Source: Reclinomonas americana ATCC 50394
Taxonomy: Eukaryota; Jakobida; Jakobea; Jakobida
DNA: 64,000 bases
Assembly (NCBI GenBank): GCA_048213135.1
Contig: PS015054.1
Span: forward strand, 257,812-321,811
Direction of reading: 5' to 3'
Shown: piece by piece, positions 1 to 10,805 of the stretch
Layout of the letters: each line of letters opens with the position of its first letter
How positions within the stretch are numbered: the first letter of the stretch is position 1
Position numbers and translations under genes: made by a program
The notes under the pieces: model-generated
Database searches by the model: none
The model's input: only the letters and a program-made list of their open reading frames with translations
What the model was told of the DNA's origin: nothing

Positions 1-180
1 CGCTCCAATCCTGCATCGTCGAGCACCTCGCCCATTCCCACCGACGGCGATGTCGGTGTCAGCGGGATCGACAGGGGTGGTGCGCTGAAGAATCTCGATG
101 CACCAAGCGGCTCCACCACTGCTTCATCGACGCCCACACTGATGGTGCTCTCCGACAACCCATCGCCCGACAACAAGTAA
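1..180 (+). CDS. 3' end of an unidentified protein (partial)
   Basis: Frame 1 is open from the window edge to a TAA at 178-180 and gives 59 residues rich in Ser, Pro, Thr, Asp and Gly, ending in DNK. Codon choice matches the other genes here. No domain is visible, so it reads as the disordered tail of a larger protein whose body lies to the left. 181-450 downstream shows no coding signal; it probably holds the 3' UTRs of this gene and of the convergent EF-hand gene. Confidence 0.6.
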   Translation, partial: RSNPASSSTSPIPTDGDVGVSGIDRGGALKNLDAPSGSTTASSTPTLMVLSDNPSPDNK

Positions 181-450
181 TTGCATTTGCATGATAACAG
201 GTACTACATTGGGGTTGGGGCTTTTTTTCAGTGGTGGCGTGATATACAGTGGGGGGGTTTCAAAATTGCGCTTCTGCGCACTGAAGGCAGAAGCGCTGCG
301 GGGGTGCCGTCGATTACTAGGAAATTCGAGTGCGAGAGGAAAACAGAGGAGACCAAAGAGCGCTCGCACAAGTACTAGGGTGGGGGGGAGGAGGAGGGAG
401 GAGTAGGAGGGAAGAAAAAAGTGGGGCGGGGAACCGAGAGATGATGATGC

Positions 451-1032
451 TCAGCAGAAAAGCTTGAGCCACTCGTTCTGGTCCACTACTCCGTCGCCAT
501 TGGAATCAATTGTGGTCATTAGCGCGTCGAGGTCCGACTCGCTGAGATTCTCGCCGAGCGCTTGCAGCGCCGACTTGAGTTCCGCACGGCTCAACGCACC
601 GTCACCATCCTAAGCAAACGAAGAAGGTGGTGATGATGAGCTTTGGTACAGAAACAAACAAACAAGGAGGCATCGAGGGGGACAACTCACCGTATCAAAC
701 AGGTGGAAGCACTCGAGCAACTCGGCGTGCGGGTCGGTGGCATGTCGTGCATCGAGGAGCGCCATAAAGTCCTCGAGCGAGACAATGTGCTTGGAGGAGA
801 TCGAGGCGGCGAGGTCCTTGGCCTCACTGGCCGTCACACTCAGACCGAATCGCGACAGCACGGTTTGGATCGACACATGATCCATGCGTTGCTTGCCTAC
901 ACACACACACACACACAGAGAGAGCAATGAGCACACAGCACACAAGAGCGAGTGTGTGTTGATGAGTGTGTGCCTACCAGAGGAGAAGTACTCGAAGACG
1001 GCACGTGCGTTCTCGTAGAATCCGCTCGACAT
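451..1032 (-). CDS. EF-hand protein of the calmodulin / myosin light chain type
   Basis: Three exons on the minus strand (978-1032, 691-896, 451-609) join in phase into a 139-residue protein. The C-terminal half has two canonical 12-residue calcium loops, DTDGDGALSRAE and DSNGDGVVDQNE, with Asp/Asn at positions 1, 3 and 5 and Glu at 12. The N-terminal half keeps the helical spacing but has no acidic loop, as in essential light chains and some calmodulin-like proteins. The start is the only Met before exon 1's donor (MSSGFYENAR). Length is close to calmodulin (149). It is probably a calcium sensor or a light chain bound to an IQ motif; the target cannot be read from sequence. Intron 2 (610-690) and intron 1 (897-977, with a CA run) have GT-AG ends. 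Confidence 0.88.
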
Positions 1033-1472
1033 GATGATGTTGGTGGGTATGAGGGTAGTTGGGTTGTGTGTTGGTGGTGGAGGGCAAGTTGCGTACTCTC
1101 GAGTGGGAGACGAAAACAGTATGGTGAACAGTGCACGGTTGGCCCTTTCGTTTTGTTGACCACTTGTTCCGTGCCGGTGTGCCGTTCTTCCGTATTCGTA
1201 TCGCCCACACACACTTGATAACGAGAGAAAAAAACGGAAATCTTCGTTTGCGGTTGTTGTTGTCGTCGCACACACACACTCTCGCTCACACACACACTGT
1301 CACACAACACGCACGCGTGCCAGCCGTGATGCTGATGACGCATCCTATTCACAATTCATTGCCTTGCTCGTCACATGCCATGATTTCAGTGGGCGAATTG
1401 CATGACGTCACGCGGACAAACACCACTGTCCATTGTCCATTGTCCCTCACACTCACAAACACACACAAAGAA
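1033..1472. other. intergenic region between divergent EF-hand and PSMD7 genes
   Basis: About 440 bp between two divergent start codons, so it should hold both promoters and 5' UTRs. CA/TG dinucleotide runs are frequent (for example 1267-1310 and 1447-1470). There is no clear TATA box near either start and no convincing ORF: the long open frames here are repeats translated in several frames. Confidence 0.5.
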
Positions 1473-3143
1473 ATGGCGTCTGCGGCGGGTGCAAGCTCTG
1501 AACCAACGTCAGGCGCCGGTGGCAACACGGGCGCCATCAGCGACGTGATTGTGCATCCGATTGTGCTGCTCAGTGTGGTCGACCACGTCCACAGGATCAA
1601 CAATCCACGGTACACTTGCGCGCCAAAAAAAGAGGGACACAGAGAGAGAGTGTGTGTGTCTGTGTGTTGCTTGTCTGGCATGCACTCTCTTTGTGTGTGT
1701 GTTTGTGTGTATGGCATGCGTGTGCACATTCACGCTCATTCTCTTGTCGTGTGTGCGTGCGTGTGTGTGCGCCATGCTCACAAAATGCCCGCGCGCCACT
1801 CCCACGCACACACACACGCACGCACGCACGTTGTCCAGCATGTCATCATCTTGCCACTCACACGCACGCACATGCATGCACTTTGTGATGCTGTTGTCTT
1901 GTGATGAACCGATTTGAGTTCGCGCTCTTGTTGCACAGCGGAATTGCAGTCGCTCACTCTCTTTGCTCTTTGTCTTTCTTGTTGTGTTTGTTGTTGTTGT
2001 TGTGCTTCCACTCCATCCACAGGAAGCGAGTGGTGGGCATTCTTCTTGGCGAGATTCACGACAAGCACGTGGACATCACCAATTGCTACGCGGTGCCGTT
2101 TGATGAGGACGAGCGCAACCCCAGCATCTGGTTCCTCGATCACAACTACCACGAGGAGATGCGTGACATGCTGCGAAGAGTGTCAGGTGGGTCGACGTCC
2201 TCCTCTCCCCCCTCAACGTGGCGAGTCTTGCGCAGTGTGTGTGACTCTCTTCTCTTGTGCTGTGCAGCCAACGAGAAGGTCGTCGGGTGGTACTCGTCGG
2301 GGCCGCGCATGAAGCCCTCGGATCTCGACATTCATCGCTTGATCATGAAGTACTGCGCGCAACCGGTGTATGTGATTGTCGATGTGCGGCCGCAGGCTGA
2401 CGAAGCACGCTCGGCCGGCGTTCCCACCGAGGCCTACACGGCCATCGAGTCGGTGCAGAACGAGGGCGAGGAGCCGCAGCTGTCGTTCCAGCACATTCCC
2501 TCACAGGTTTGTCTGTCTCTCAGTCTGTGTGTGCGCTGCTTGCTCACCACGCCGCTGTGCCAGATTGGTGCCATGGAGGTGGAGGAGATTGGCGTGGAGC
2601 ACCTGCTGCGCGACGTCAAGGACACCAACATCTCGGCACTGACCACCCAAGTACACCAGATGGTGTCGTCGCTGGCTGGCCTACTGGGCAAGCTGCGCTC
2701 GATTCATGCCTACTTGCAGCAGGTGGTGGAGGGCCGCGCGCCCGTCAACTACCGCATTTTGTATCACTTGCAAGACATGCTGAATTACCTGCCAAACCTG
2801 CAATCGCCCGAGTTGGTGCGTCGGGTCATTGCCCCTGCATCGCCGCATTACTGTTTACGTAGCGATGCTGATATCCTCTCTCTCTTTCTCTGTGCAGACG
2901 AGCGCCCTGTCGACCAAGACCAACGACATGATGCTGGTGGTGTATGTGAGCTCGATGATTCGCGCCATTATCGCGCTGCACAACCTCATCAACAACAAGC
3001 TCGAGCTGAAGGCCAAGGAGGCCGATGCCGAGAAGAAGGCTGCCGAGAAGGACGAGAAGAAGGAGAGCGACAAGGCCGCCGCCGCCGCCGAGGGCGACAA
3101 GAAGAAGAAGGAGAAGGAGGGCGGCAGTGGCAGCGCGCCATGA
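1473..3143 (+). CDS. PSMD7: 26S proteasome regulatory subunit RPN8 / PSMD7
   Basis: Five exons (1473-1609, 2023-2186, 2268-2506, 2564-2815, 2898-3143) join in phase into 345 residues. RPN8 is the lid subunit that pairs with the deubiquitinase RPN11. An MPN domain covers about residues 20-160 (VVGILLGE, WFLDHNYHEEM, VVGWYSSGP). The HxH and distal Asp of the active JAMM motif are absent, as expected for this catalytically dead MPN subunit. The middle (LLRDVKD, RILYHLQDMLNYLPN) matches the RPN8 C-terminal helical domain, and the tail is the usual Lys/Glu-rich run ending in GSGSAP. The start has an in-frame disordered N-terminus of about 20 residues before the MPN domain. The first intron (413 nt) is unusually long and TG/CA-rich. 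Confidence 0.97.
1610..2022 (+). repeat. TG/CA-rich intron 1 of PSMD7
   Basis: A 413-nt intron whose first ~270 nt are interrupted TG and CA runs (about 1640-1880), followed by a pyrimidine-rich 3' end and acceptor CCACAG. It produces many spurious Val/Cys and Thr/His open frames on both strands. It is about five times the usual intron length here. Confidence 0.8.
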
Positions 3144-3442
3144 GCAAGCGAGGGTTAAGCTCGTCGTTGTCGTCGTCGTCGCCGCACTATACAGAGAAGA
3201 TTGGAGGGGAAGGGCGATGGTTTGTAGTGGAAAAACAATGGACCTACAGGGGAGGAAAAGAGAGTATGCACGTTGATCATCGAGTCGTGAGGATCACTTC
3301 ATTGTTGAGCTGCAGGGACTCGTCGTGAGCATCGCTCTCTTTTTCTCTGGCCAACTCTGGCGGCCATTGTCCATGATGTTTGTGCTGTCGGTTACCGTCA
3401 CATGTGTCACTCACTGACTTATGATGATGGCGATTGAAGTGA
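3144..3442. other. 3' intergenic region between convergent PSMD7 and peroxidase genes
   Basis: About 300 bp separate the PSMD7 stop from the peroxidase stop. No coding signal, tRNA-like fold or canonical AATAAA is evident. Confidence 0.5.
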
Positions 3443-5379
3443 TCAGTCCGTGGTCAGCGAAAACATGGCGTCGGGGAGCGTCGAGCCGAGGGTGGTGTTG
3501 TGTCGCACCACATCGGCCAATCGGATCGGCTGCTGTGGCTCTTCTCTGCTGCCATTCACACGCGAGCGACCGAGTCCGCGGAGCAGCACCAAGCGGAACG
3601 TCTCGCCCACTAGAGCCCCGCGATTCGGCTCCAGCAATCCGCCCGAGGCAAGGTCACTGCAGGTGATCGGGAAAAAGTGAGGAAGCGGGTTGTCAATGTG
3701 GATAGCAGCAGCAGCGGCACGCAACACTTGGTCGATGGTGACAAAGGTGGAAGCCTGTGTTGCATGTCAGTGGATGGAAGGAGCCATATTCCAAGTGTCA
3801 CGGACGCAACGAGAGCAGATGCAAACTTGGGAGACAAGTCGGCGAAAGACGAGTACCGCGGCAGTCCCAGCGACTGGCGAACATCGTTGAGCGACGGCAG
3901 TGCATCGCCGTGCATCGCCAGCAACTCGGTCAGCACCAGACGAACGGGGATCTATGTCGCCCATTCAATAACATTGCAGAAGCTTGAGATTACCACGCTC
4001 CCACACGCACGCAACTGGACTGGAGGAGGTGGACAGGCGGCGAAGAATGCCGTTGATTCCGCTCTCCACCACCGACCGCACGTGCCACTCGCTCGACGCA
4101 AATCCTGCACACCGATGCAAGAAGTCAAACTCTCTCCTTCAAAATTCCATACCGCCAGGCAGCGACTGATTGGCGCAACTCGCCGCATCCAGACGACCAG
4201 CCACACGTAGAGCACGCAGCACCACGGCCAGCGCCCGCTGCGTCAACGGCGAGTTGTCGCTCGATTTTCCGCCGGCAGAGCCAATGACGGCCGGCAACCA
4301 CTCGGAAAAGGTGATTGCGTGCATGGCGGCGACAGTGGAGCGCCGAGCCTCCACAAACACCTTGTCCTCGCTCCACGACGGGTTCGCCCAGCGAATCAAC
4401 GCCGCCTGCCGATTGTGCTCACGCACCCACAACGTGTGCAGCGCCACACCTCCCGGACTCTCCGACGCACGCATGTCACCGCTGACAAACAGCGACTCGT
4501 CCTCCATCGCTTTGCTGGCGTCGTCTGACACGGCGCCCTCCACGTTGCGAGGCAGCATGTCGCCAACCGCGGTCGTGTCGCAGCGGAGCCGACCACTGCC
4601 ATCGGCCGCTCGTCGCAATCGCGTCCGCTCGGCCATGCTGCCGTAGATCTGCAGCGATCGACCCGACGATCAGCCAGCCAGCCAAGATGATGAAACTAAA
4701 GGAAGGCGACATGCGCACCTGACTGCCATCCAGCAGAGGGGTGGGGGCGTGCTGTGGTGGCTTGTTGCCGGCAGCCGTAATGACGGGACTGTTGGTGCAG
4801 TCGTCGTGAGTACGCAGCGATGGGGAGGTGGGATCGGCGTCCCTCGGAACGCAACGCAATGTCATGCTCGAGGAACTCGGCCCACTGCCACACCTGCAAG
4901 TCGACAGGAGGTGAGACGAGGTGAGGAGGGCACGACGATCACGACTTGAAGAATCACCATGGATGGAACGCCACCAACACAAAGCATCGGCAGCAGCGGT
5001 GCCTCCAACAGTGCATTCCTGCGTGGCACCTCACTGTGCACGCCCTGCTCCGCCTGCTCCTGCATCATCAACAAGAGCGCGGGTTCTCTAATCATCCGTT
5101 CACTGCGACGAGAAAAGTGGCTTGAGCGCGATCCACGAGGATCAGGCGATCTCTCTCTCACGCACACACTTACCTCTCACTGTCACCAGCGTGTGGTGAG
5201 TGTCGCAACACGGTTCCAGAAGCTGAGCAGAAGAGCATTAACACAAAGTTTCGATCGCGATCGCTCTCACTCTCTCTCCTCGCGACGCAACTCTCAATCG
5301 AGCTCGCCTCCACTCCACGCAGCGCCACGCACATAACCACTAACATCGCCACCATCACCGTTGCTGTGCACCTCTGCAT
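3443..5379 (-). CDS. secreted animal-type haem peroxidase
   Basis: Best model: eight exons (5174-5379, 4946-5102, 4814-4893, 4719-4788, 4153-4648, 4007-4104, 3802-3951, 3443-3754), 522 residues. Diagnostic stretches of the animal haem peroxidase superfamily are QWAEFLEHDI (distal His), LLDGSQIYGS, SGDMRASESPG then LHTLWVREHNR (catalytic Arg region), EARRSTVAAMHAITFSEWLP, a proximal-His stretch FASSEWHVRS, and LPSLNDVRQSLGL. Residues 1-26 (MQRCTATVMVAMLVVMCVAL...) form a signal peptide, so the enzyme should be secreted or vesicular and use hydrogen peroxide. The first two exons (about residues 27-120) match the family poorly. Between the HD motif and LLDGSQ the frame closes only if a 25-nt intron (4789-4813) is removed; otherwise there is a one-base frameshift. 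The 4007 donor was chosen for phase. Confidence 0.8.
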
Positions 5380-5620
5380 CTCCTTTGCTTCTTTTCCTTG
5401 TAGTCTTCTTCTTCTTCTTTGGTAGAGGTTTTCTTGCTTGAGCGGCAATCTAAGTGCCGTCTATTCTAAAGAGGGAGCTGGCGGCGAGGAGTGCGCTGTT
5501 GCCTCCTTTGATCCAACCCTCGCTCTCACTGGCGCGCAATCAACAACTCTCTCACGCCGGAAGAATTCTTGTCGTGTTCGGATTATCCTAAATGCTGATA
5601 TCGTCAACTTCGTTTTTTGT

Positions 5621-7655
5621 TCACTCAAACTGCACCTCGTGCTGGCACGTGGGGCACTTCTTTGATGTCCTCAACCACGGCACAATGCAGTCCGAGTGGA
5701 ACGAATGACCGCATGTGAGGAATCGCACTTCTTCATCGCCGGCAAACGACTCCATGCACACCGAGCAGCTGTGCATGCATGCATGAATCAGTGAGGAGGA
5801 TGAGGGGGAAGACGGAGAGTGTGCAACGCACTCTTGGCCGTTCATCTGTGATCCGACGGCTGTCGGCAACTTGAGGATGTCTTCGTCACTCAGTCCGACC
5901 GACACGTCTTGGAAGACGAGCAGGTTTTGCTGTGCACGCGCGCAGTCAGTCATCGCCAGTTGCATGCCTCCCACGGGGGGAAACGACAAAAACCTCATAT
6001 GTCAGCTCCTCGGGGAGCAGTGCGCCCACATTGAGCAGCAGGCGAAGTTGTTCGCTCGTCATGCTCTCGCCGTCGTGCATGCGCTGCAGCAGTGCACGGA
6101 TCTGCGTCTGGTCGCCACCTCGGTGCCGATTCAACCGCGGCAGTTGGCCGGGCAGGCCGCGAGCAATCCCAGCCACTGCACTGGCCTCGCCGGCAGGATC
6201 CCGAATGGGAATCTCGCGTCTGCCCCCTCTGCCCCCACTACTACCACCACCACCTCCTCCTCCACCGCCACTGCCACCAGCGGCGCCATCCCACATAGCC
6301 TGGCGGAAGTTGGCCGGTCGGTACGCATCGGCGGCGCCAAACTGCGCCTCCACTGCTCGCACGTCACGACGCGCTGCTGGCACGTCACCGCCACCACCAC
6401 GACGTACTGGAGGTGGTGACAGCGGATGATGCATATCTGTGCGACGGCGAGAGTGGGGTGAGACGATATGCAGGGATGAATGCATAATCAGCGCATGCAC
6501 GCACCTCGCTGCTGCAGCTGCATGGCCAGCTGTCGATCGTGTTCCTCCTGCTGGAGCCTCTGTTGCTGCTCTTCATATTCACGCTGCCGTTGTCGGCGTG
6601 CGGCCTCTTCGGGTGACATGGGCGCCTCGCCTCCACGCACGAGTGCGGGCGGCGGCGGCAGTTGCTGCGGCACACCACCACGAAGACCACCGTCAGCAGC
6701 TTGCGGCCACGGCACCACCTCGGCGGCCGGCTCCACGGCCGGCGGTGATTCCACATCGACCGGCGGCAGTGCTCCGTTCGAGCCGCGATACCGTGCTCGC
6801 ATGCCAACATACTCGAATCCGGGCGGGACGTCACCCGAGGCGCGCGCCGCAGCGTTGGTCACCGACGTGCTAACGCCCGCAGCAGCGGCAGTCGCCGCCT
6901 GCAGCACCGCAGCGCCCCTCGGACTCACCACCTCCGGCACACCAGCCGCAGCCGCCGCCGCAGCCGCCGCCGCACTATCAAAACCACGCAATCCCGGCAT
7001 ATTGATCGGTGGCGGTGGCGGCTGCGGCTGGGCGCTTCTCGCCGGCAGCGGACTCTGCTGCGTAAACGCAGCCAGCGCCTCACGCAGACTCTCCACCTCC
7101 GCCCTCTTCGTGTTCATCTCGTCCATCAACAGCTGGTTGCGTGCCGCCAGATCACTGCAGATTCCACCCACCATGAGCATCGTGTCGCAAAGGATCCTCT
7201 CCCGCAGCCTGATCTCACCTCGCGCGCTTCTCCACTGTCTTTCTCCGCGTACGCTCCTCCTTCACGCGCTCCATCAACACATGCTGACTCTCGCGCAGCT
7301 GCCGAATCTCATCGGCCATGATCTCTGTGCTGCTGTTGCCTGCGCCACCGGCCTCCTCGCGCGCTCTCTCCGCCCTCTCCAACCGCCGCCGCAGCTCCTC
7401 CGTCTCCCGCGCAAACATCTCCCGCTCGCTCTCCGCCACCGACAGCTCGCGCGTCAATCGCGCAATGGTGTCGTCGGCCTCGCCCCACCGCGGAGAGCGC
7501 GAACGGCCCGCCGAAGAGCCAGAGGACGCGGTGCGGACAACTGCGTCCAGTGCGGCTCCGGCGCGCTCGCGCACTGGAATGTGATCGAGAGGGTCGGCAT
7601 CGCCAAAGCGATACGCACCTGCGGCGCCGCCAAGTCGCCGACCGCCACTTGCCAT
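5621..7655 (-). CDS. RING-H2 finger protein with coiled coil, probable E3 ubiquitin ligase
   Basis: Five exons (7219-7655, 6505-7154, 5994-6436, 5832-5929, 5621-5768) join in phase into 591 residues. Residues about 55-165 are a charged coiled coil (ELSVAESEREMFARETEELR and on). The middle is Pro/Ala/Gly-rich with polyAla and poly-Gly runs and a second Gln/Glu/Arg helix ending exon 2. The last ~50 residues are a RING-H2: CSVCMESF, CGHSFHSDCIVPWL, CPTC, giving C3-H-H-C3 zinc ligands, and the chain stops seven residues after the last Cys. C-terminal RING-H2 with upstream disorder is common in E3 ligases; the substrate is unknown. The start is the first Met in frame (MASGGRRLGG). The gene lies tail-to-head upstream of the peroxidase on the same strand. 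Confidence 0.9.
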
Positions 7656-8055
7656 GCCGCCTGTGCGCGTGAGCAAGAGAGTGAGAGAGAAAGTGTGAGA
7701 GTGTGTGTGTGAGAGTGTGCGCCAGTGAGAAAGGAGGACGAAACGCGTGAGAAACGCAGTTGCTTTGCTGTGGTGTGTGTGAGGTTGCTGACGGTGGACG
7801 ACGCTCATATAGTGTCAGGTGAACACGCACACACAAACAATCGATTTTCTCTCTTTTCTCTTCTCTCGCAGAAAGCGCAAAACACACACACAGAAACAGA
7901 AAGGAACCTCAACGTTCTGAAACGATGTGTGCGACATCATTACCTTTTTGTAAACAACACACCAATGAATGAGAGTGGACAGTTGCAACGCGAGCCCACT
8001 GTCCCACTCTCAAATTTGTTTGTTTGTTTGTGTTTTTGTGTGTGTGTTGTCACCA
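7656..8055. promoter_or_regulatory. divergent promoter region, RING gene / PSMA2
   Basis: A 400-bp interval between two divergent start codons. It is rich in GA/GT and CA runs (7675-7740 and 7826-7900), with a T/G-rich stretch just before the PSMA2 ATG. It should contain both promoters; no TATA box or recognised factor site could be identified by eye. Confidence 0.45.
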
Positions 8056-9600
8056 ATGGGCGAATCGGGCTACTCGTACTCTCTGACGACCTTCTCACCG
8101 TCGGGCAAGCTGGTGCAGATTGAGTATGCATTCGCGGCTGTCAATGCCGGCGCGACTTCGCTGGGCATCAAGGGTGAGACAGACGGAGACAGAGACAGGC
8201 ACACACACACACAGTGAGAACGAGGAAGTGCGCGTCTGACGAGAGAAGGCGCGGGAGGGGGGCGGAGAAGGAGAGAGATGTCGCACTGCGCGCGCTTTTG
8301 CTTGTCTGTGAGGACATCTCTCACATACGCACACACACACTTGTCTCCTCTCACACACACACTCACACTTATCTCTGTCTCTCTCTCTCTATCTTTGCAG
8401 CGACGAATGGTGTGGTGATTGCGACACAAAAGAAGTTGCCGTCGACGCTGGTGGATGAGAAGTCGTTCAGCAAGGCCTTCTTGCTCGACGATCATGTGGG
8501 AGTGGTGTACTCGGGCATGGGTCCCGACACGCGAGTGCTCATCAACAAGGGCCGCAAGAGCGCACAGGCGGTGAGTGGCGGGGATTGAAGGGAGAGGGAA
8601 GGGAAGGGAATTGAGGAATGCAAGCAGTGGGGCGGGGAGAGNNNNNNNNNNNNNNNNNNNNNNNNNNNNNNNNNNNNNNNNNNNNNNNNNNNNNNNNNNN
8701 NNNNNNNNNNNNNNNNNNNNNNNNNNNNNNNNNNNNNNNNNNNNNNNNNNNNNNNNNNNNNNNNNNNNNNNNNNNNNNNNNNNNNNNNNNNNNNNNNNNN
8801 NNNNNNNNNNNNNNNNNNNNNNNGGAGGGAGGGAGGGAGAGAGAGAGAGAGAGTGCGAGGTTCAGGGGAGAGATTGATGACCGAAAGTGAACAATCCATA
8901 GGGTCAGAGGCATGAGAGAATGCAAGCACTGAGAGTCAGAAGAGGGCCAGACAAGGTGCAGTGGAGAGGGAACAGAGGGAATGCCTGCAATTCGTGCACT
9001 GACAACAAGAAGACTTGACGATTCAAGAGAGAGAGAGATGAAATGAGGGCGAGAATAAGGTTCAGCAAAACTCAACCTCCGTCTCTCTCTCTTTCCCTTC
9101 TCTCGCGCAGTACTTCCGCATGTACCAGGAGCGCATTCCCGTGTCGCAGCTGGTGCGCGAGTTGGCCGCTGTGATGCAGGAGTACACGCAGTCGGGTGGC
9201 GTGCGGCCGTTTGGCGTGTCGCTGCTGGTGGCGGGCTTTGATTCGCAGGGCCCGCACTTGTACCAAGTGGATCCGTCGGGCTCGTACTGGGCGTGGAAGG
9301 CCAGCGCCATTGGCAAGAACTCGACCAATGCCAAGACCTTTTTGGAGAAGAGGTGTGTGTGGCACTCTCTAGTCTTTTCCCTCCACACCAATCCGTTGCT
9401 CATTCCCGCTGCGCACGGTGTCCAGGTACCACGACGAGATGGAGATTGACGATGCCGTGCACACGGCGCTGATCACGCTGAAGGAGGGCTTTGACGGACA
9501 GATGGATGAGAGCAACATTGAGGTGGCCACCGTCGGCCCCGACATGAAGTTCACCATCCTCTCACCAGCACAAGTCAAGGACTATCTCGATCTCGAGTAA
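8056..9600 (+). CDS. PSMA2: 20S proteasome subunit alpha-2
   Basis: Four exons (8056-8173, 8401-8570, 9111-9352, 9426-9600) give 234 residues, exactly the length of human PSMA2. The N-terminus [20 protein letters not shown] is the alpha-subunit signature, followed by [47 protein letters not shown] and [12 protein letters not shown]. The subunit forms part of the outer alpha ring that gates the 20S core. Intron 2 contains a 182-base assembly gap (8642-8823), but the protein is continuous across it, so no coding sequence is missing. The start has a purine at -3 and lies 6 nt before the signature. Confidence 0.98.
8642..8823. other. assembly gap (182 N)
   Basis: 182 undetermined bases inside PSMA2 intron 2, flanked by G/A-rich repeats (GGGAAGGGAAGG before, GGGA and GA runs after). 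A low-complexity purine repeat probably broke the assembly. Confidence 0.99.
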
Positions 9601-9816
9601 TCCACCTGCACATGCGCGGTCACGATGGCAGTGCGCGCCACGCCACTGCCGTCTGACGGGGGGGAAGAAATGAAGAGCGAGAGAGCGAGATGGACACACA
9701 CTGGGGGAGTGTCGTTCACTGCATGTAGGCACCGGCATTGCGGGTGGGCGCATCGTGCATCTCTCCGAGAGCTCGCACTCTCTTCACCCAAGCGAGACAC
9801 TCTTCGCTCGCGTTGC

Positions 9817-10728
9817 TCACCCAGCTGTCGTCGACTCAGCATACATGCTCACTGCCGCCAAGGCCGCAACGGCCGCCGTCTCCGAGCGCAGCACCAGCGG
9901 TCCGAGCGACACACACTGCGTGCCCGACTGCCGCAGCAGCACATTCATGTCGCGCTCACTCCAGCCGCCCTCCGGCCCGACAACCACCGCCACATGCGAC
10001 GGCGGCGCCGACTGCCACTCGTGCATCACACGCAACAGTGGCCGCGCCTCGCCCACACCACGCTCCGCACACACCACGACACGCGCTCCGGCCACCGCAA
10101 CCATCCGCAACGCTTCACTCAACGCAATCGCCGTCTCCGATACCAGCTGCGGTCCGGCGTCGAGTCGCTCACACTGCTCCGCCGCGCCCACAATCCACTC
10201 CTCAGCGCGACGCAGCGCCCCCACGTGCTTGCCCACCTCTGCAAACTCACTGGCAATCGGTATCTGCTCGTCGACAACTCGTCAGGCCTTCGGAAGACAC
10301 CAGCACGAGGGAGAACAAAGGATCGCACCAGTGAGTGCGCGCCAAGCTCAGTGGCCTTCTCGACCACGAACCGCGCTCGTTCCCGTCGCAGAGGCGCAAA
10401 GAGCAGACTCACATGCGTCATAGGAGCGTGAGGTGGCTGTGCGCGAATCTGTTCCGCCACACGATACGAGCTGCCGCGATCGAGAAGCGTCGCCACAAAC
10501 TCACCCGAGACACCGTCGAATACGCGGAACTGTTCTCCTGTCGGTCAGACGGAGGTCAGCAACAAAGGAGGAAGAGGAAGAGGAGAATGAGAAGAGGACT
10601 GACTGACCAGCTCGCATGCGCAATACATCGCGTAATCGGTGCGCCTGCTCGGCGCTGAGAGGGAGCTCGCGATTGGGCGATAGGCAAGCAGTGGGCCCGA
10701 CAAAGAGACGCGATAGGCGGTGCCACAT
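9817..10728 (-). CDS. RsmE-type SPOUT RNA methyltransferase (16S rRNA m3U1498 family)
   Basis: Three exons (10608-10728, 10329-10537, 9817-10263) join in phase into 258 residues. RsmE enzymes methylate N3 of a uridine in the small-subunit rRNA decoding region using AdoMet. Visible features: N-terminal PUA-like part (HRLRDVLRMRAGEQFRVFDG), FVVEKATELG, WIVGAAEQCER, and the SPOUT trefoil-knot motifs VVGPEGGWSERD and LGPLVLRSETA that bind AdoMet. Length is close to bacterial RsmE (about 243). Bacterial-type RsmE encoded in a nucleus normally serves an organelle ribosome, but the N-terminus (MWHRLSRLFVGP) is too short to show a clear transit peptide. The start lies only 77 bp from the divergent MMS19 start. 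Confidence 0.9.
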
Positions 10729-10805
10729 TTAATTCCAACCAGGGAGAGAGGACGAGCAGGACCTCCTGCCACCACCTCCGATTGTGTCAGGTGCACTCCG
10801 TCACA
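10729..10805. promoter_or_regulatory. 77-bp divergent promoter, RsmE / MMS19
   Basis: Only 77 bp separate the two divergent ATGs, so both promoters and 5' UTRs must fit here or reach into the opposing coding exons. No motif could be assigned. Confidence 0.5.

Noticed and set aside
1630-1900. Several long open frames rich in Cys/Val or Thr/His on both strands
   Set aside because: They are six-frame readings of a TG/CA-rich intron of PSMD7 and have no conserved composition or splice support.
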